A program made the position numbers and the translations under genes. A stretch of DNA of 64,000 nucleotides from Vicia villosa (lineage: Eukaryota > Streptophyta > Magnoliopsida > Fabales > Fabaceae), in contig NC_081185.1 of the NCBI RefSeq assembly GCF_029867415.1, positions 82,840,469-82,904,468 of the forward strand, in the 5' to 3' direction. This document shows positions 32,701-44,085 of this stretch, piece by piece (positions within the stretch are counted from its first letter, which is position 1; each line of letters starts with the position of its first letter). The notes under the pieces are model-generated. The model ran no database searches, was not told the origin of the DNA, and was given only the letters and a program-made list of their open reading frames with translations.

Positions 32701-33732
32701 GTTTACTTCAGATTTCGATCTGGTAATTCATTTGTTATTTTGTTGCTTTATGTGGATGATATTCTCATAGCAAGCAACAATGTTGAAGATGTGACGAGGG
32801 TGAAGGCTGAACTCAATAAGGAGTTCGATATGAAGGATCTGGGAGCTGCTTCCAGGATTCTTGGAATTGACATTCGAAGATATAGAAAGAAGTCGAAGTT
32901 ATGCTTATCTCAAAAGGCATATCTACGGAAGATTCTTGAAAAGTTTGGTATGTTGAATTCGAAGCCAGTTGTGACTCCAACAAACCCTCAATTCAAGCTG
33001 AGTATTGATCAGTGTCCCAGTACTGATGTCGAAAGAGCCTATATGAATAACATTCCGTATGCTAATATAGTTGGTTCTTTGATGTATGCTATGGTTTGTA
33101 CTAGACCCGACATAGCTTACGCAGTCAGTCTTGTAAGCAGGTACATGGCGAATCCTGGAAAGGCTCACTGGCAAGCATTGAAGTGGATTTTAAGGTACAT
33201 AAATGGGTCTCTGAATAGAGTCCTAATTTATGGTGGAGCCTTGGGTGAAGATAGTAAAGCAGTAATAGAAGGATATGTCGACTCTGATTATGCAGGTTGT
33301 ATGGATTCCAGAAAATCTATTTCTGGATATGTTTTCACTATGTTTGGCACTGCAATTAGTTGGAAAGCAACACTTCAGAAGGTTGTTGCTCTATCAACCA
33401 CTGAAGCGGAGTATATTGCCCTAACTGAAGCTGTGAAAGAAGCATTGTGGCTTGAAGGTTTTGCGAAGGAGCTAAAACTTCAAGGTCGAGGTATCACTGT
33501 TAAATGTGATAGTCAAAGTGCAATACACCTGTCGAAGAATTCAGCCTATCATGAGCGAACTAAGCACATTGATGTGAGGCTGCATTTCGTCAGAGGAGTA
33601 ATCGAGCGTGGAGAAGTCCAAGTGCTGAAGGTTTCGACTGAAGACAATGCTGCTGATATGATCACCAAGACATTGCCGAGTTGCAAGTTTTTCCACTGTA
33701 TGCAGTTGATAAAGCTGCATGAAGAAAGCTAG
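29770..33732 (+). pseudogene. Copia D gag-pol with one in-frame stop
   Basis: The 1,320-residue polyprotein starts at the ATG at 29770 (an upstream GTG at 29755 is ignored). Domains in order: UBN2-type gag (1-220); CCHC zinc knuckle CYHCKKEGHTRKVC (about 233-246); protease DSG (about 287); GAG-pre-integrase HHCC ('LGHVSERGLVELG'); integrase with D near 479, D at 543 and E at 579; RT with 'LLLYVDDILIA' near 994; RNase H with 'YVDSDYAG' near 1170 and 'STTEAEYIA'. A TAG at 31303-31305 (codon 512) cuts the integrase core; the same frame continues beyond it without other defects. All visible catalytic residues remain. Confidence 0.93.
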
Positions 33733-33758
33733 TTTGTTCCTTGACGTTGTAGAGTTAG

Positions 33759-33774
33759 GTCCAAGGTGGAGATT
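33759..33774 (+). promoter_or_regulatory. Copia D polypurine tract
   Basis: 'tccaaggtggagattT' lies directly before the 3' LTR, the typical place and composition for plus-strand priming in copia elements. Confidence 0.8.
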
Positions 33775-34262
33775 TGTAAGATATTGGATCGAACTCTAGT
33801 ATTGTCGAAGGGTAGCTTCTTGGTTCGACAGTTCGACAGAGTTAAGCATGAAGTCGAAGGATTGTTCACATGTTGGTGTCGAAGTGTGCATGCTGTAGTC
33901 GAAGATGGGTCTAGCATGCAGATGTCGAAGATGCTAGAGTTGTTAGCATGTTAAATTAGGTTTTAGTGTTTAAACCCTAATTTGTTAAGTTAGCTTGTTT
34001 ATTAAGTTGGCTTGTGTAATGGGCCTTGCTGAAAAAGCCCATTAGTTAGTATGTTAGGTTTTATTATAAATAGCATACTAGTCTCTCATCATTGCTAAGC
34101 TGCAAATCCTAATTTAGGGTGAGAGAGGTTATTTGTTATTCTTGTAAACTTGTAATCTTGTTTTAAGAGAAAGTAAAAGAATAGCAGTTATAACCAATTC
34201 TTGTGTTCTTATTCTCTTCCCTAATTCCCTATTATACTTTGTTATTGGTATCGTTTTCAACA
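33775..34262 (+). repeat. Copia D 3' LTR (488 bp)
   Basis: It begins TGTAAGATATTGG and ends TTCAACA, followed by the target duplication AATGT. It is nearly identical to the 5' LTR over its whole length. Confidence 0.93.
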
Positions 34263-34267
34263 AATGT

Positions 34268-34881
34268 AAATGAACCATAAATTTTTATAAAACCCAATTT
34301 TTGAAATAGCTTCGAAATTTTTGAAAAGTGTGAGTAAATTTTGGAGTATAGCATTATCCACACTTTATCTGTCCATAAAATGTCCCCTAGATACTAAAAA
34401 AATAGGAATAGTGAAGGAAGACTTGAAGGCCGCCAAAAAATATTATCAAAATAGTTTGAGAATTAAAAAAATGACTAAGGTGACTTCATTAAAGCCAACG
34501 CTCTTAGCGTTAACTTTGTGCTAATTAAACAAATTCAAATTAAGTGACATTATGAAATTTTAATTTTCCTTTGAGACATCTAAAAGTAAATATTATGTCT
34601 TTAAAATTGTACCATAACTCCCATTATTCGTCTTTTACTAATAGTTATGTAATGTTTGTAATTCAGTTGGAACTATTATTTGTTAAATTTAACATTTGTG
34701 ATTTTTTTAATTACTACCTATAATATTTTTAAATTATGAAAATTTATTTTTAAAATATATAAAATTTAAGATCGTTTTGCTTTTTTTAAACAATAATCAA
34801 AGTTTGAATTTTTAAAACATTTTATGTAATTTTAAAAACAAATATAATACAAATGCATGGTCAAACTCATGCGTAGATAAG

Positions 34882-34972
<91 letters not shown>

Positions 34973-35605
34973 TAATTTTTTATTTATTAGTCTACTATGA
35001 GAACTTGAAAATGATTGGACAACATGAATTAATGGTTATCACAGTGTTCTTTCGATGCTGTGAATGAGTGGTTGACATGTAAGATTAGTATTTCAATATT
35101 AAGTCATTAAAAATATGAATCATAGTGTTTTGCCTCTGTTTATAGGAGAGTTGATCTCCAACCGAATGCGTGTGAGGTGGCATGGAACACAGAATTAATC
35201 TAACATTCGAGTCTTGCAAAAAGATTACCTGTATATGCAACAAGAAGAGGTTTATCTGCCCTACACTTATGTTACAGAATATTGCGTATATTTGGGCCTT
35301 TGCCCCTTTTATACCTCTGTGGGCAGACCAAAACATATATAAATGGTGAAAAGCTAATAAAGTTGTAAAATGAAATAGAAAGGATAAAAAGTTGAGTTTT
35401 TCAAATAAAAACAGAAAGAGAGATAACTTATAACTACCTAACTGCATAGAGTTATAGAGTAAAAAAGAAAGAAAATAAGTTACAACATACTAATCTATTA
35501 GATTATAATGCATTTACTCTTACATTCATATGACAAAAAATAAAACACAACTTAAAGTAAGAAAAATCCAAATAGTGTTGAATTAAAACAAGTTAAATTC
35601 AAAGC
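34268..35605. other. Unassigned AT-rich intergenic region with (TA)n tract
   Basis: This is non-coding as far as I can see. A (TA)n microsatellite covers about 34886-34969. The right end (about 35460-35605) would be the 3' UTR of the TMKL1-type gene. The minus-strand open frame 35085-35447 (120 codons) has no recognisable domain. Confidence 0.6.
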
Positions 35606-37972
35606 TCAAAATGGTGTAATACTTCCACTTCTTGTCTCAGTTGGACTGTATAAAGCAGACCTGTTCCTTGGTCTATTCTCCTCCAACTGCCTCACAACTT
35701 CCTCCATGCTCGGTCTAACCGACGCCACCGGTGCACAGCATCCCATCGCCAGCTTCAACGCCTGAACCAGCCCGTCTTCCATTGGACTTCTTATCCCTTT
35801 CAAGAGCTCCACGTCGAAAACCTCCATTGTAGTTTCCTCCAAGACAGCTACTTTCACCATTGAAGGTAAATCTATATACTCGCCGCTTCTTCCGTTCTTA
35901 CCAGGCTTCCTACCGATTAAGATCTCAAGAAGTAGTATACCGAAGGCGTAGACGTCGGTCCTTGAGTTGCATTTCTTCATTCTTTGAAGCTCTGGTGCCT
36001 TGTACCCGTCTGTTTTCGCGAGTGCCACCATTTCATCTGCTATGGAAGGTATCATTAGTTTGTCGAGCGCGAAGTCAGTGATCCTGGCAACGAAGAAGTC
36101 GTCTACTAGCACGTTCTTGGATCTTACGTTTGCGTGAGTTATGGGAACATCGAGTCCCGTATGAAGATATGCTAGTCCTCTTGCTATACCTAATGCAATC
36201 TTGTGTCGCCTTGCCCAGTTTAGCACTGGTTTTCCTGCTTTAATTTCTGTAGAAAATAAAAAATACAACATCATGATCAATCGCAATCGTGTTGCGACGC
36301 AGAGACATTACATTAATCGCAACATGATTTATTGTTCAACTCACTTTAATTTCAAGTGAATCTCAACATAAACCTCTTCACCTCCAACTTACTTTTAACT
36401 AAAATCAATTTTACGAAACCAATTGATTCAAAATCAAGTTTTATCATCGCAGAATCAAACAAGCGCGAAATGCTATGTACGTAATCGTGTAATTGAAACA
36501 TAAAAAGCAATAAAAGAAAAAAATGCATTAAGAAAGGGTTAAGTATTCAACAAACCATGCAAAAGTTCATGAAGAGTTCTGAGAGGCAAATAGTCATAAA
36601 TAAGCAGCTTCTCCCCTCTTTTCCCTTGATAGAAAGCTCTCAAAGGAATCAAATTCTCATGTCGAATTTTCCCCAACTGTTTAATAACCGCCAAACACGA
36701 ACTCCTATCCTTGCAAGTCCCTTCCCTCAACAACCTCAACGCAATCGTCCCACCATCCGCAAGCTTAGCCTTATAAGCAGTTCCATAACACGTCTTCTCC
36801 ATCACTTGCCCCGTCGCATTCAACACATCATCAAGTGTCAAATTCTCACCACCAGCAAACAACATAAGCTTCCCTTCACCATTTCCACCAACCGAACCAC
36901 CACCACCACCACCGCCGTTCTCTTCGTCCTCTTCATCATCATTCAACTCATCCTCACTCTCTCCGCTCCCCTTTTTCTTCTTGTTTTGCATATAACCAAT
37001 CAACAAAGAAGCCAAAACAACAGCACCTGTCATAAGACTAATAACAATCCCTGCAACAGCACCAGAACTCAATGAAGAATTCTTATCACAACTTCCCAAA
37101 GGTGGACCACACAAATCAGGACTATTCCCTTCAAAACAGTCCACACCGAATTTCGATTCCCCGAAAACCGGAACAACCCCACTAAAATTATTATGAGAAA
37201 GATTCAATTTTTCCAACCTAAGTCCAACCAAACCATTAGAAATTGCACCACTAAACATATTACTCCCTAAATCAAGCTGTTTAAGGGCACCAAATTTAGT
37301 AACAAAATCAGGAAAATCACCGGAAAATCTATTCCCACCCAAATCAAGAAACTGCAAAACCTTACAAGATGAATCAGGTAATGCAGGTTCTGAAACAGAC
37401 CCAGATAATGAATTTCCATGAACCTTAAGAGAAACAAGCTTATCACACAAGTTCCACACAGAAGGTGGAAGGTCACCAACCAAAAGGTTATCACTCAAAT
37501 CAATATCAGAGAGTGAAGAGGCGTAACCAAGCTCAAGAGGAATGGTTCCACTCAAGGAATTGATGTTAAGGTAAAGACTCTGCAGCATAGGAAACTGGCC
37601 AAGCTCTCTGGGGAGAGAGCCGGAGAGATTTGCGGAGGGGAGTTGAAGAGACAGCAAGTGGAGAAAAGGGTCTTTGGAGAAGGAAAGATTGTTCCATTGT
37701 GGTGAAGAGAGGTCAGTACATGAGAGAGATGAACCGTTGGTGAAGACCCATTTGAGGCCTCGCCATTGACAGAGAGGAGTTGAGGTGTTCCATGAGGAGA
37801 GGAGGAGGTTCTCTGTGGTGCCTTGGAGGGAGGGTTTGATTTTGAATAGGATGAGTTGAACATCAGAGGATGTGGTTGGAGGAAGTGTGGATTTTGTTGA
37901 GGCTTTGGTGAGGAAACAGGAGAGGAAAAGGAAGGGAATGTAGAGAGAGATAAGGGGTTTGAGAAATGCCAT
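35606..37972 (-). CDS. TMKL1: TMKL1-type LRR receptor-like pseudokinase (2 exons)
   Basis: Exon 1 is 37972-36556 and exon 2 is 36246-35606, with a GT..AG intron at 36555-36247, giving 685 residues. Domains: signal peptide (1-25), N-terminal cap with CQWRG, about six LRRs (95-290), one membrane span (about 301-326), an acidic and poly-glycine linker, and a kinase-like domain (about 370-665). Kinase residues are lost: the ATP-binding lysine region reads IALRLL, HRD reads HAN, and DFG reads DFA, so it is expected to be a non-catalytic plasma-membrane receptor. The conserved C-terminus ('NRPRNRSALYSPTETRS') identifies the TMKL1 family. The start was chosen for the signal peptide; an upstream in-frame ATG (38089) would precede a poor leader. 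The 5' leader is CT-rich, with a TATA-like site near 38138-38142. Confidence 0.93.
36247..36555 (-). other. TMKL1 intron
   Basis: The donor is ...CATG|GTTTGT and the acceptor is TTTTCTACAG|AAATT on the minus strand. Splicing restores one frame across the kinase N-lobe/C-lobe boundary region without adding or removing residues in a conserved motif. Confidence 0.9.
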
Positions 37973-38377
37973 GAGAGAGAGAAGGGAAAGTGAAGTGGTG
38001 TTTGAAGAAAGTGTGAAGAAGAGAGAAAGAGAGGTTTTCTTTACTGGGAAAGCTGACACAGTGTTGACTATGAGTGGAAGGAGGAACAAGGTTTCTCAAG
38101 TGTGTTCCACTTTGTTCATTCAAGGGTTATGATTGGGTTATACTATGATTCAAAATGTATACCAAGTTTTCAATTAATCATGACATGATGTTATGCTTTT
38201 GTCAATTTACTTAGATTTTTTTTTTAATTAGATTATATAACAGAAAACAAACGGTTAAAAAAAATTGGAGTGGGGGGACTACACCAAGACCCATTCATCT
38301 AGAACTAAATCTAAAAAACGGCAAACCAAATGTTCTTTACAAAATCGATTCTCAAAAAAATTAGGAATCGTAGGATG

Positions 38378-38709
38378 TGTTTGGATTGGCAGTGAACATA
38401 ATTGATTCTAGTAGAATTGTATTTGGTAGAATTGATTTTAATAGAATTCAGTTTAGTATAATTCATTTTAATAGAATTGATTTATGTTTGGATACATTTA
38501 TGTAAAAGTGAGTTGAACAATAAATTTCAATGTAAAAATCATCCAGAATCAATTCTAGAGGTAGAAGCTACAAATTCTAGCTTCAAGTAGAATCAATTCT
38601 AGAGGCAGAATCAATTATACTTTTCATAAAATAAACATTTCAAAATCATCTAAGATCAATTATACACCTCTAAAATTTATTATGGGTCTTCCAAAAGTCA
38701 ATCCAAACA
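38378..38709. mobile_element. MITE-like element upstream of TMKL1
   Basis: Perfect 11-bp inverted ends, TGTTTGGATTG (38378-38388) and CAATCCAAACA (38699-38709), bound a 332-bp AT-rich sequence. It is rich in 'agaattgatt' on the left and 'aatcaattctag' on the right, which gives extra internal inverted pairing. A target duplication was not established. It cuts the 3' end of the neighbouring LINE. Confidence 0.6.
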
Positions 38710-38712
38710 TGC

Positions 38713-41520
38713 TAGTAATAAAGTTAGTGTAATCAGGAACCGTTAGCCCTATATTAGCCAGAGAGTCGACATAACTATTTCCTTTTCTGTAAATGTGAGT
38801 TGCAAGAAAGGACATATTAGTCATAATGTTGACAAAATTAATCCATCTAGTACGAATTTTGCAAAGAACAATGAAGGGAGGGGAGAAAGCATGAACCACC
38901 GCTACATAATCGGTTTCTAACCAAATATTCTTCCAGCCCTTCTCATGAGCGAACTCAATTGCAAACATTGCACCATTGAGTTCGGCAATGAGAGAGTTGA
39001 AAACTCTAAGAAATCTAGCAAAAGCTCCAAGGAATCTACCATCAAAATCTCTAGCAATACCACCACAAGCCGAGATACCCGGATTGCCTTGAGAAGCACC
39101 ATCACAATTGATTTTAATCCAATCCCACAGAGGCGGCTTCCAAATAACTTCTAAAATCTTAGGAGCGCAGGGAGGTTGAATAGAAACTTTAAAATATTAA
39201 GAATTTCAAAGTCATGAATATTAATGATAGAATGAGTTTTGAATATGTTTCCCGTTAGCCCACAAACCGAGATGATTCCACAAATAACAGGGGAAGGGGT
39301 GGTTATTTTTCCCTTGAATCTTTGACAATTACGAGCTAACCAGATCGAATTAGAAATTTGAATAACCGCCACATTGAAAATTAACTTGCATTAATTAGAC
39401 CAAGCCCTCTTGCAAATGCACCAGATACCCTCCCAGCAAAAAATCCTAGTATTGATGCGCAAAGAAGAGGTAAGCCACTTCCAAAGATGAGTTGCAAAAG
39501 GCAAATATAAAACAAATGAGCAGAACTTTCTTTTCCAGCAAAGCATAGAGAACAGATTGAAGGAAAGGAAAAACCTTTCCTCTTGAGTAGATCGTCAGTG
39601 GCTAGCTTATTCAAAAACATCCTCCAAACCAGAAAATATTTAGAAGGAGGGATAAATTTCCCCCAAACCCATTTCCACCAATTCAATTGAACGGCCGGTA
39701 TGCGCTTAAAGTTATAAGCCTCCCGAAGAGAAAGTACACCCGAATCAGAATGGTTCCAAATCCTCTTATTCGGGCGAAGGTTGAAAGGAATGTGACAATT
39801 CCTTATACGATTCTGAATCGAAATCGGAATATAATCTACTGCATTAGTAAAATTCCACTTACCATCAATAATAAAGCTACTGACCGTTAAAGAGTCAGCA
39901 ACAACAGGTGTCTCTAAAGCAAGCTGAAGCGGTTCGCCACACCACCGGTCTTTCCCAAAATTAATCTTCTCACCATTTCCCAGCACCCAAGAAGAGTTGT
40001 TACAGATGGTCGGGATTTCGGCTTTGATACTCGACTAGATTGGAGAGAATATATGGTGGTTGGTGTCATTGTGTTTTCTCAAAACACGACTTCTAAGCAA
40101 GGTGGCCCAAGTCTTATCCGAGTTGAAGAAATCCCAGCCAAGTTTTGAATTAGCAGCCTCATTAAGCACGGCTATGGAACGAATGTCAAGCCCTCCTCCC
40201 GACAACGACTTACAAACGCTTTTCCAAGCCACGATCACCATTTTACTAATTGCGATGTCCCCATTCCAAATGAAATTATGGGTTGCCTTATCAATACGTC
40301 TAATCATCGAAACTGGCCAAGCATAAATCATAATCGAATGAGTGAGCATGATGTGAATTGAAGATTTTACCAATTCAACTTTTCCCGTAAAGGAAAGCAG
40401 TGATCCTTTCCAAGCTGCCAACTTCAGGATGATTTTATCAACAATCGGCTGAAGAAATAGACTTTTCGGTCTACCCTTAAAAATTGGAACTCCGAGATAT
40501 CAAAACGGAGCAGCACTAATATTAAATGCAGAACGGTTCACTAGAATATTCAATCTGGAATGCGTCATGGCACATCTAAATATGGAGGACTTCCCATAAT
40601 TGATCACCTGCCCAGATATTGCATAATACTCCTTGAAAATAGCAGCTAGATAATTAATGTATGATAAACTTCCTTTGCAAAACAGTAACACGTCATCCGC
40701 AAAAAAGATGTGTGATGGGACCTTAACTGTCCTGGAACCTAAAATCAAATCAAGACAACCCTCTTCCACTTTGATTCGAATAAACCTGCTTAAGACATCT
40801 TCCGCAAGACATAATAGGATAGGCGATAGTGGATCGCCTTGGAAAATCCCCTAGAACAGTTAAAAAGTCCATGCTTCAAACCGTTAATAGCAATAGAAAT
40901 CCAGGCAGAATGAAGAATATTAGTGATCCATAAGCAAAAAGCTCGTTGAAGCCGAATTGATGCAGCACTTTGAGAAGAAAACGCCAATCAGCCTTGTAGA
41001 AAGCCTTAGTAATATGAACTTTGAGAACAACATTGCCGCACCAAGATTTAGAATCCATCAAATTAAAAGCTTTCGTGGCCAACGTTATACACTCCTTCAT
41101 ATTCCGACCCTGAATAAACCTATACTGCTTAGGAGAAACAAGAAACAAAATATTTGACGCAAGTCTCTCCGCAATTATTTTAGTAATGATCTTGAACTTG
41201 AAGTTGGAGAGGGCGATAGGCCGAAAGAGATCCAAAGAATCTGCACAGTCGGTTTTTGGTATCAACATTAACCCACTGGAGTTGAAATAATGAGAGATCC
41301 AGCTAGAATTAAAAAGCTGGAGAACGACATATGTTACTTCCTTCTTTATAATATTCCAATAACTTTGGTAGAAAGTCGCACCAAATCCGTCTGGCCCAGG
41401 CGCACTGTTAAAATTTAGCGAAAAGACCGTAACTCTTATCTCGTCCATGGATGGCAGTAAGATTAGCCTTGCATTAATGGCATCATCAACCAAGCAAGGG
41501 ATGCAATTCTTCACCATCAA
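38713..41520 (-). pseudogene. 5'-truncated L1-type LINE: RT, zinc-finger domain, RNase H
   Basis: Reading from 41520 leftwards: RT ('FSLNFNSAPGPDGFGATFY', 'LFRPIALSNFKFKIITKII', then a broken stretch near 40850), the catalytic 'IFFADDVLLF' near 40690, the RT thumb region ('WKGSLLSFTGKVELVKSS', about 40415), the zf-RVT domain ('WKWVWGKFIPPSKYFLVWR', 39680-39590, with 'SICSLCFAGKESSAHLFYIC'), and an RNase H domain (about 39135-38740; 'INCDGASQGNPG', 'ETDYVAVVHAF'). Several stops and frame changes separate the pieces. The endonuclease and ORF1 are missing. RNase H at the C-terminus is common in plant L1 elements. Confidence 0.85.
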
Positions 41521-41987
41521 TTTACTTTAGTTAGAGTGTTAGACTATGAATATTGAACACTCTATTTGGATTTTTTTTCCACCATCATTATCAAGGTTAT
41601 TGGACTGTGTCTAATAAGTTTAGGATTCGGTTCTATCATCAAGTGGTTCTAATTTCTTCTTAAGTTGAGTTGCAGGAATCAAATTATGATTTTCTCAATT
41701 AAGTCCTACGTCAATCACAATTGGATTAACTAGCGATTGATATTTGAATTTATTTATAAACAAAAGTTTATTTGTTTGAAAAAATAATGAGACATATTTA
41801 ATGCATTTATTCTAAAACTATTTATACATTAATTAGTTAATAATATTAGAGAATGAAAATTTAATGAAGAATAAATTAATAATTTGAATAATTCTATTAT
41901 ATAGAAATAAAAAATTAAATATATTAATTATTATTCTTAGTAATTACAAATTTTTTTGTTATAATTAAAGTCGAAGAGAGTAGTTAT
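41521..41987. other. Unassigned AT-rich stretch
   Basis: I see no gene, repeat unit or RNA in this stretch. It is flanked by the LINE 5' truncation point and the SINE insertion. Confidence 0.5.
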
Positions 41988-42001
41988 TATGGAGGAGCTT
42001 A

Positions 42002-42109
42002 GTGTGCGTGTGTGTGGTCTAGTGGTGAAAGCTTAGGTATTGAGGGTGTGCTCCCCTCAAGGTCTTAGGTTCAAATCCTACTAGGCACAAATTGCTTATT
42101 AAAAAAAAA
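42002..42109 (+). mobile_element. Short tRNA-derived SINE with 14-bp target duplication
   Basis: A tRNA-like head has an A box 'tggtctagtggt' (about 42013-42024) and a B box 'ggttcaaatcc' (about 42068-42078), and the element ends in an A-rich tail. It is bounded by tatggaggagctta (41988-42001) and tatggaggatctta (42110-42123), a 14-bp duplication with one mismatch. The total is about 108 bp, short for a SINE but consistent with known small plant SINEs. Confidence 0.8.
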
Positions 42110-42189
42110 TATGGAGGATCTTAACATAATTTTAAAAATGGTTAAAATTATTATTGCATTTAATAAAGATAGAAAATATTAAAGAGTGT

Positions 42190-43120
42190 CATTAAGGCAT
42201 TTTAAAAAATAATATAGCAAGTGGTATATTCAAAATTTTAAGAAGAACAATGGAGATTATGTTTAGATTTATGTTGTCTCTGGTAAAGATAGTTATGATA
42301 ATGGTGATGTCAAGTTTTAAGATTTTGAGATTTTGAAGTTGGAGGAAGATGGAGTAGTTCGCTTTAATGACAATAGGGTCTGCAAATTTCATGGTATTGG
42401 TACGACCAGACTTAAAATGTTCGATGATCACGATTTCCTTCTACACAATGTGACATGTGTTCTAGAACTCAAATAACATTTGTTATCCACATGCATATTT
42501 TTTATATAGGCTATTGCGCTAGAGTTGAACATGGAGTGTTGAAGAATTCACATAGTGGAGTGATAATCGCTAGAAGATCTAAAATACGTGGGTTCTATAT
42601 TTTAAAAGGTTTCAATGTTGTTGTTTGTTCATCATCAGCTAGTGTAAAATTTAATGATAAGAACAATTTATGAAATTTGAGGTCAGGAGATAAAAATGCA
42701 TTGGAACACTGAGTTGCCATGGAGTTTTTGAGGTAATGATTGATGCTTAAATAACTTACCTAATCAACAGATGTCCATTAATATGCATAAACTTAAAAAA
42801 AAACTTATGGAGGTTTGGAGTAGGAACTTGTAGACTATTTTGTTTTAAAGGTCGGCAAAGCTTTACTTAATATTCAAATCAAGCTAATTTAACTTTATAG
42901 TAAAGTTGCGAATTGAGTCTTTAATGGTTATCCAAGAGGTGAGAAGGGTTATGAGTTGTGGGGAGTGGAATATGAAGGATCAAATTATACTATTAAGAGA
43001 TGTATTACTTTTAGTGAATCCTGAAAAGAGAGTTAAAATTGTTAAAGAATCATACTTGTGGGCTTGTTAGATGACCTAAGTAGGAGAATATGATTTGAAA
43101 AGTTGATTCAAGTGGTAAGA
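42190..43120 (+). pseudogene. Decayed Ty1/copia internal region
   Basis: Scattered pieces resemble copia polyproteins: a protease/pre-integrase stretch around 42370-42470 ('FHGIGTTRLKMFDDHDF'), 'RVEHGVLKNSHSGVIIARR' near 42520, an integrase C-terminal piece ('YLINRCPL', 'MEVWS') near 42758-42830, and 'GYELWGVEYEGSNYTIKRC' near 42950-43010. Large parts (integrase core, RT, RNase H) are deleted. It is much older than copia D. Confidence 0.65.
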
Positions 43121-43234
43121 TCAATGTTCAAGCATGGTTGAACTTGATCAAGTTTGTTGAATGTTGATTCAAATTAAAGAGAGCAACAAGGTGTTTGATG
43201 AATAAATTGACATCACCAGGTTTAAAGTCAAGGT

Positions 43235-44085
43235 GGAGAGTTGTAGAAGTATGCCTTAAAATCTTAAATGATGAAGATAAGGAGAATGTATTTTAAGAGT
43301 TCAAGAAACCAAAGTTGCAGAAAACTGAAAAGTAGTAGATAAATCGACGAAGGACAACAAAACAATGGAGACACGAACTGACAGCTAGAATTAATGGTGG
43401 TGTATCACAACGCCAAAACCATGAAAATAAAGGTTCGACAGTTATCAGTATGGGCAAATTTGGTTATATACGGTGGTGATTGACCAGAGTCTCGTAAGTG
43501 GCGATGACAGGCAAACTTTAGTCGACACGTGATCCTTGGACATTAGATTTGGTTCGGTGGTATCGAGCTTGTTATTTTCAATTTACATATATGTTCATAA
43601 ATGAGTTGTATTTTTGAATTGTTACGGATTTGTTGGGGTTTAGCATTTATCAGTATGTATCTCTATCTATCTTGTTTTCATAAATTTCCGAACTTCAAAG
43701 CTGAAGACAAAGAGAGAAGTTAAGAATCCTAGGGGAACTTAGATAGGCAAAGGTATAATTCTTATTATTGTGTTCTTAGAATTTAAGAAACTTTTGTAGG
43801 TATCTAAAGGGATTGAGAAACACTTCTTAACACTTTGAGCTTGTGTGATTTATATACAGAGATTTGGACAGATAAAAAATATTTAAGATAGAAAATAGAG
43901 TTTGTTTTTAGAAATTTAGGTGACTATTTTCTTATAATTCTTTTGTAATCTCATGTAAAAGTTCTTGGAAGTATAATGAATTGGATAGTTACTCTCTCCC
44001 TTAGAGTAGAACAGTTTAATCAAAGATTCTCTGTGCTCTTGTCTTTTATCTTTCTCTCTCTTTCTTACTTGTTATAAATTTGCTT
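43235..44085 (+). repeat. Probable decayed copia 3' LTR
   Basis: A polypurine-like 'caaggtggagag' at about 43221-43234 is followed by TTGTAGAAGTATGCC, the arrangement seen before copia 3' LTRs. The far end is not sharply defined. It belongs with the decayed internal region to its left. Confidence 0.45.

Larger units (their letters stand above)
29254..34262 (+). mobile_element. Young Ty1/copia retrotransposon D (Tork/Tnt1-like)
   Basis: This is a complete 5.0 kb element with two LTRs, a PBS, one gag-pol frame, a polypurine tract and a perfect 5-bp target duplication AATGT (29249-29253 and 34263-34267). By eye the LTRs differ at about four substitutions and two small indels in roughly 490 bases, so the insertion is recent. 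The gag N-terminus and domain order gag-protease-integrase-RT-RNase H fit the Tork/Tnt1 lineage. A single in-frame stop in integrase is the only coding defect seen. Confidence 0.95.

Noticed and set aside
35085..35447. 120-codon minus-strand frame downstream of TMKL1
   Set aside because: No domain, no gene context, and biased composition.
38917..39105. 62-codon minus-strand frame
   Set aside because: It is a shadow of the LINE RNase H, which is read in another frame.
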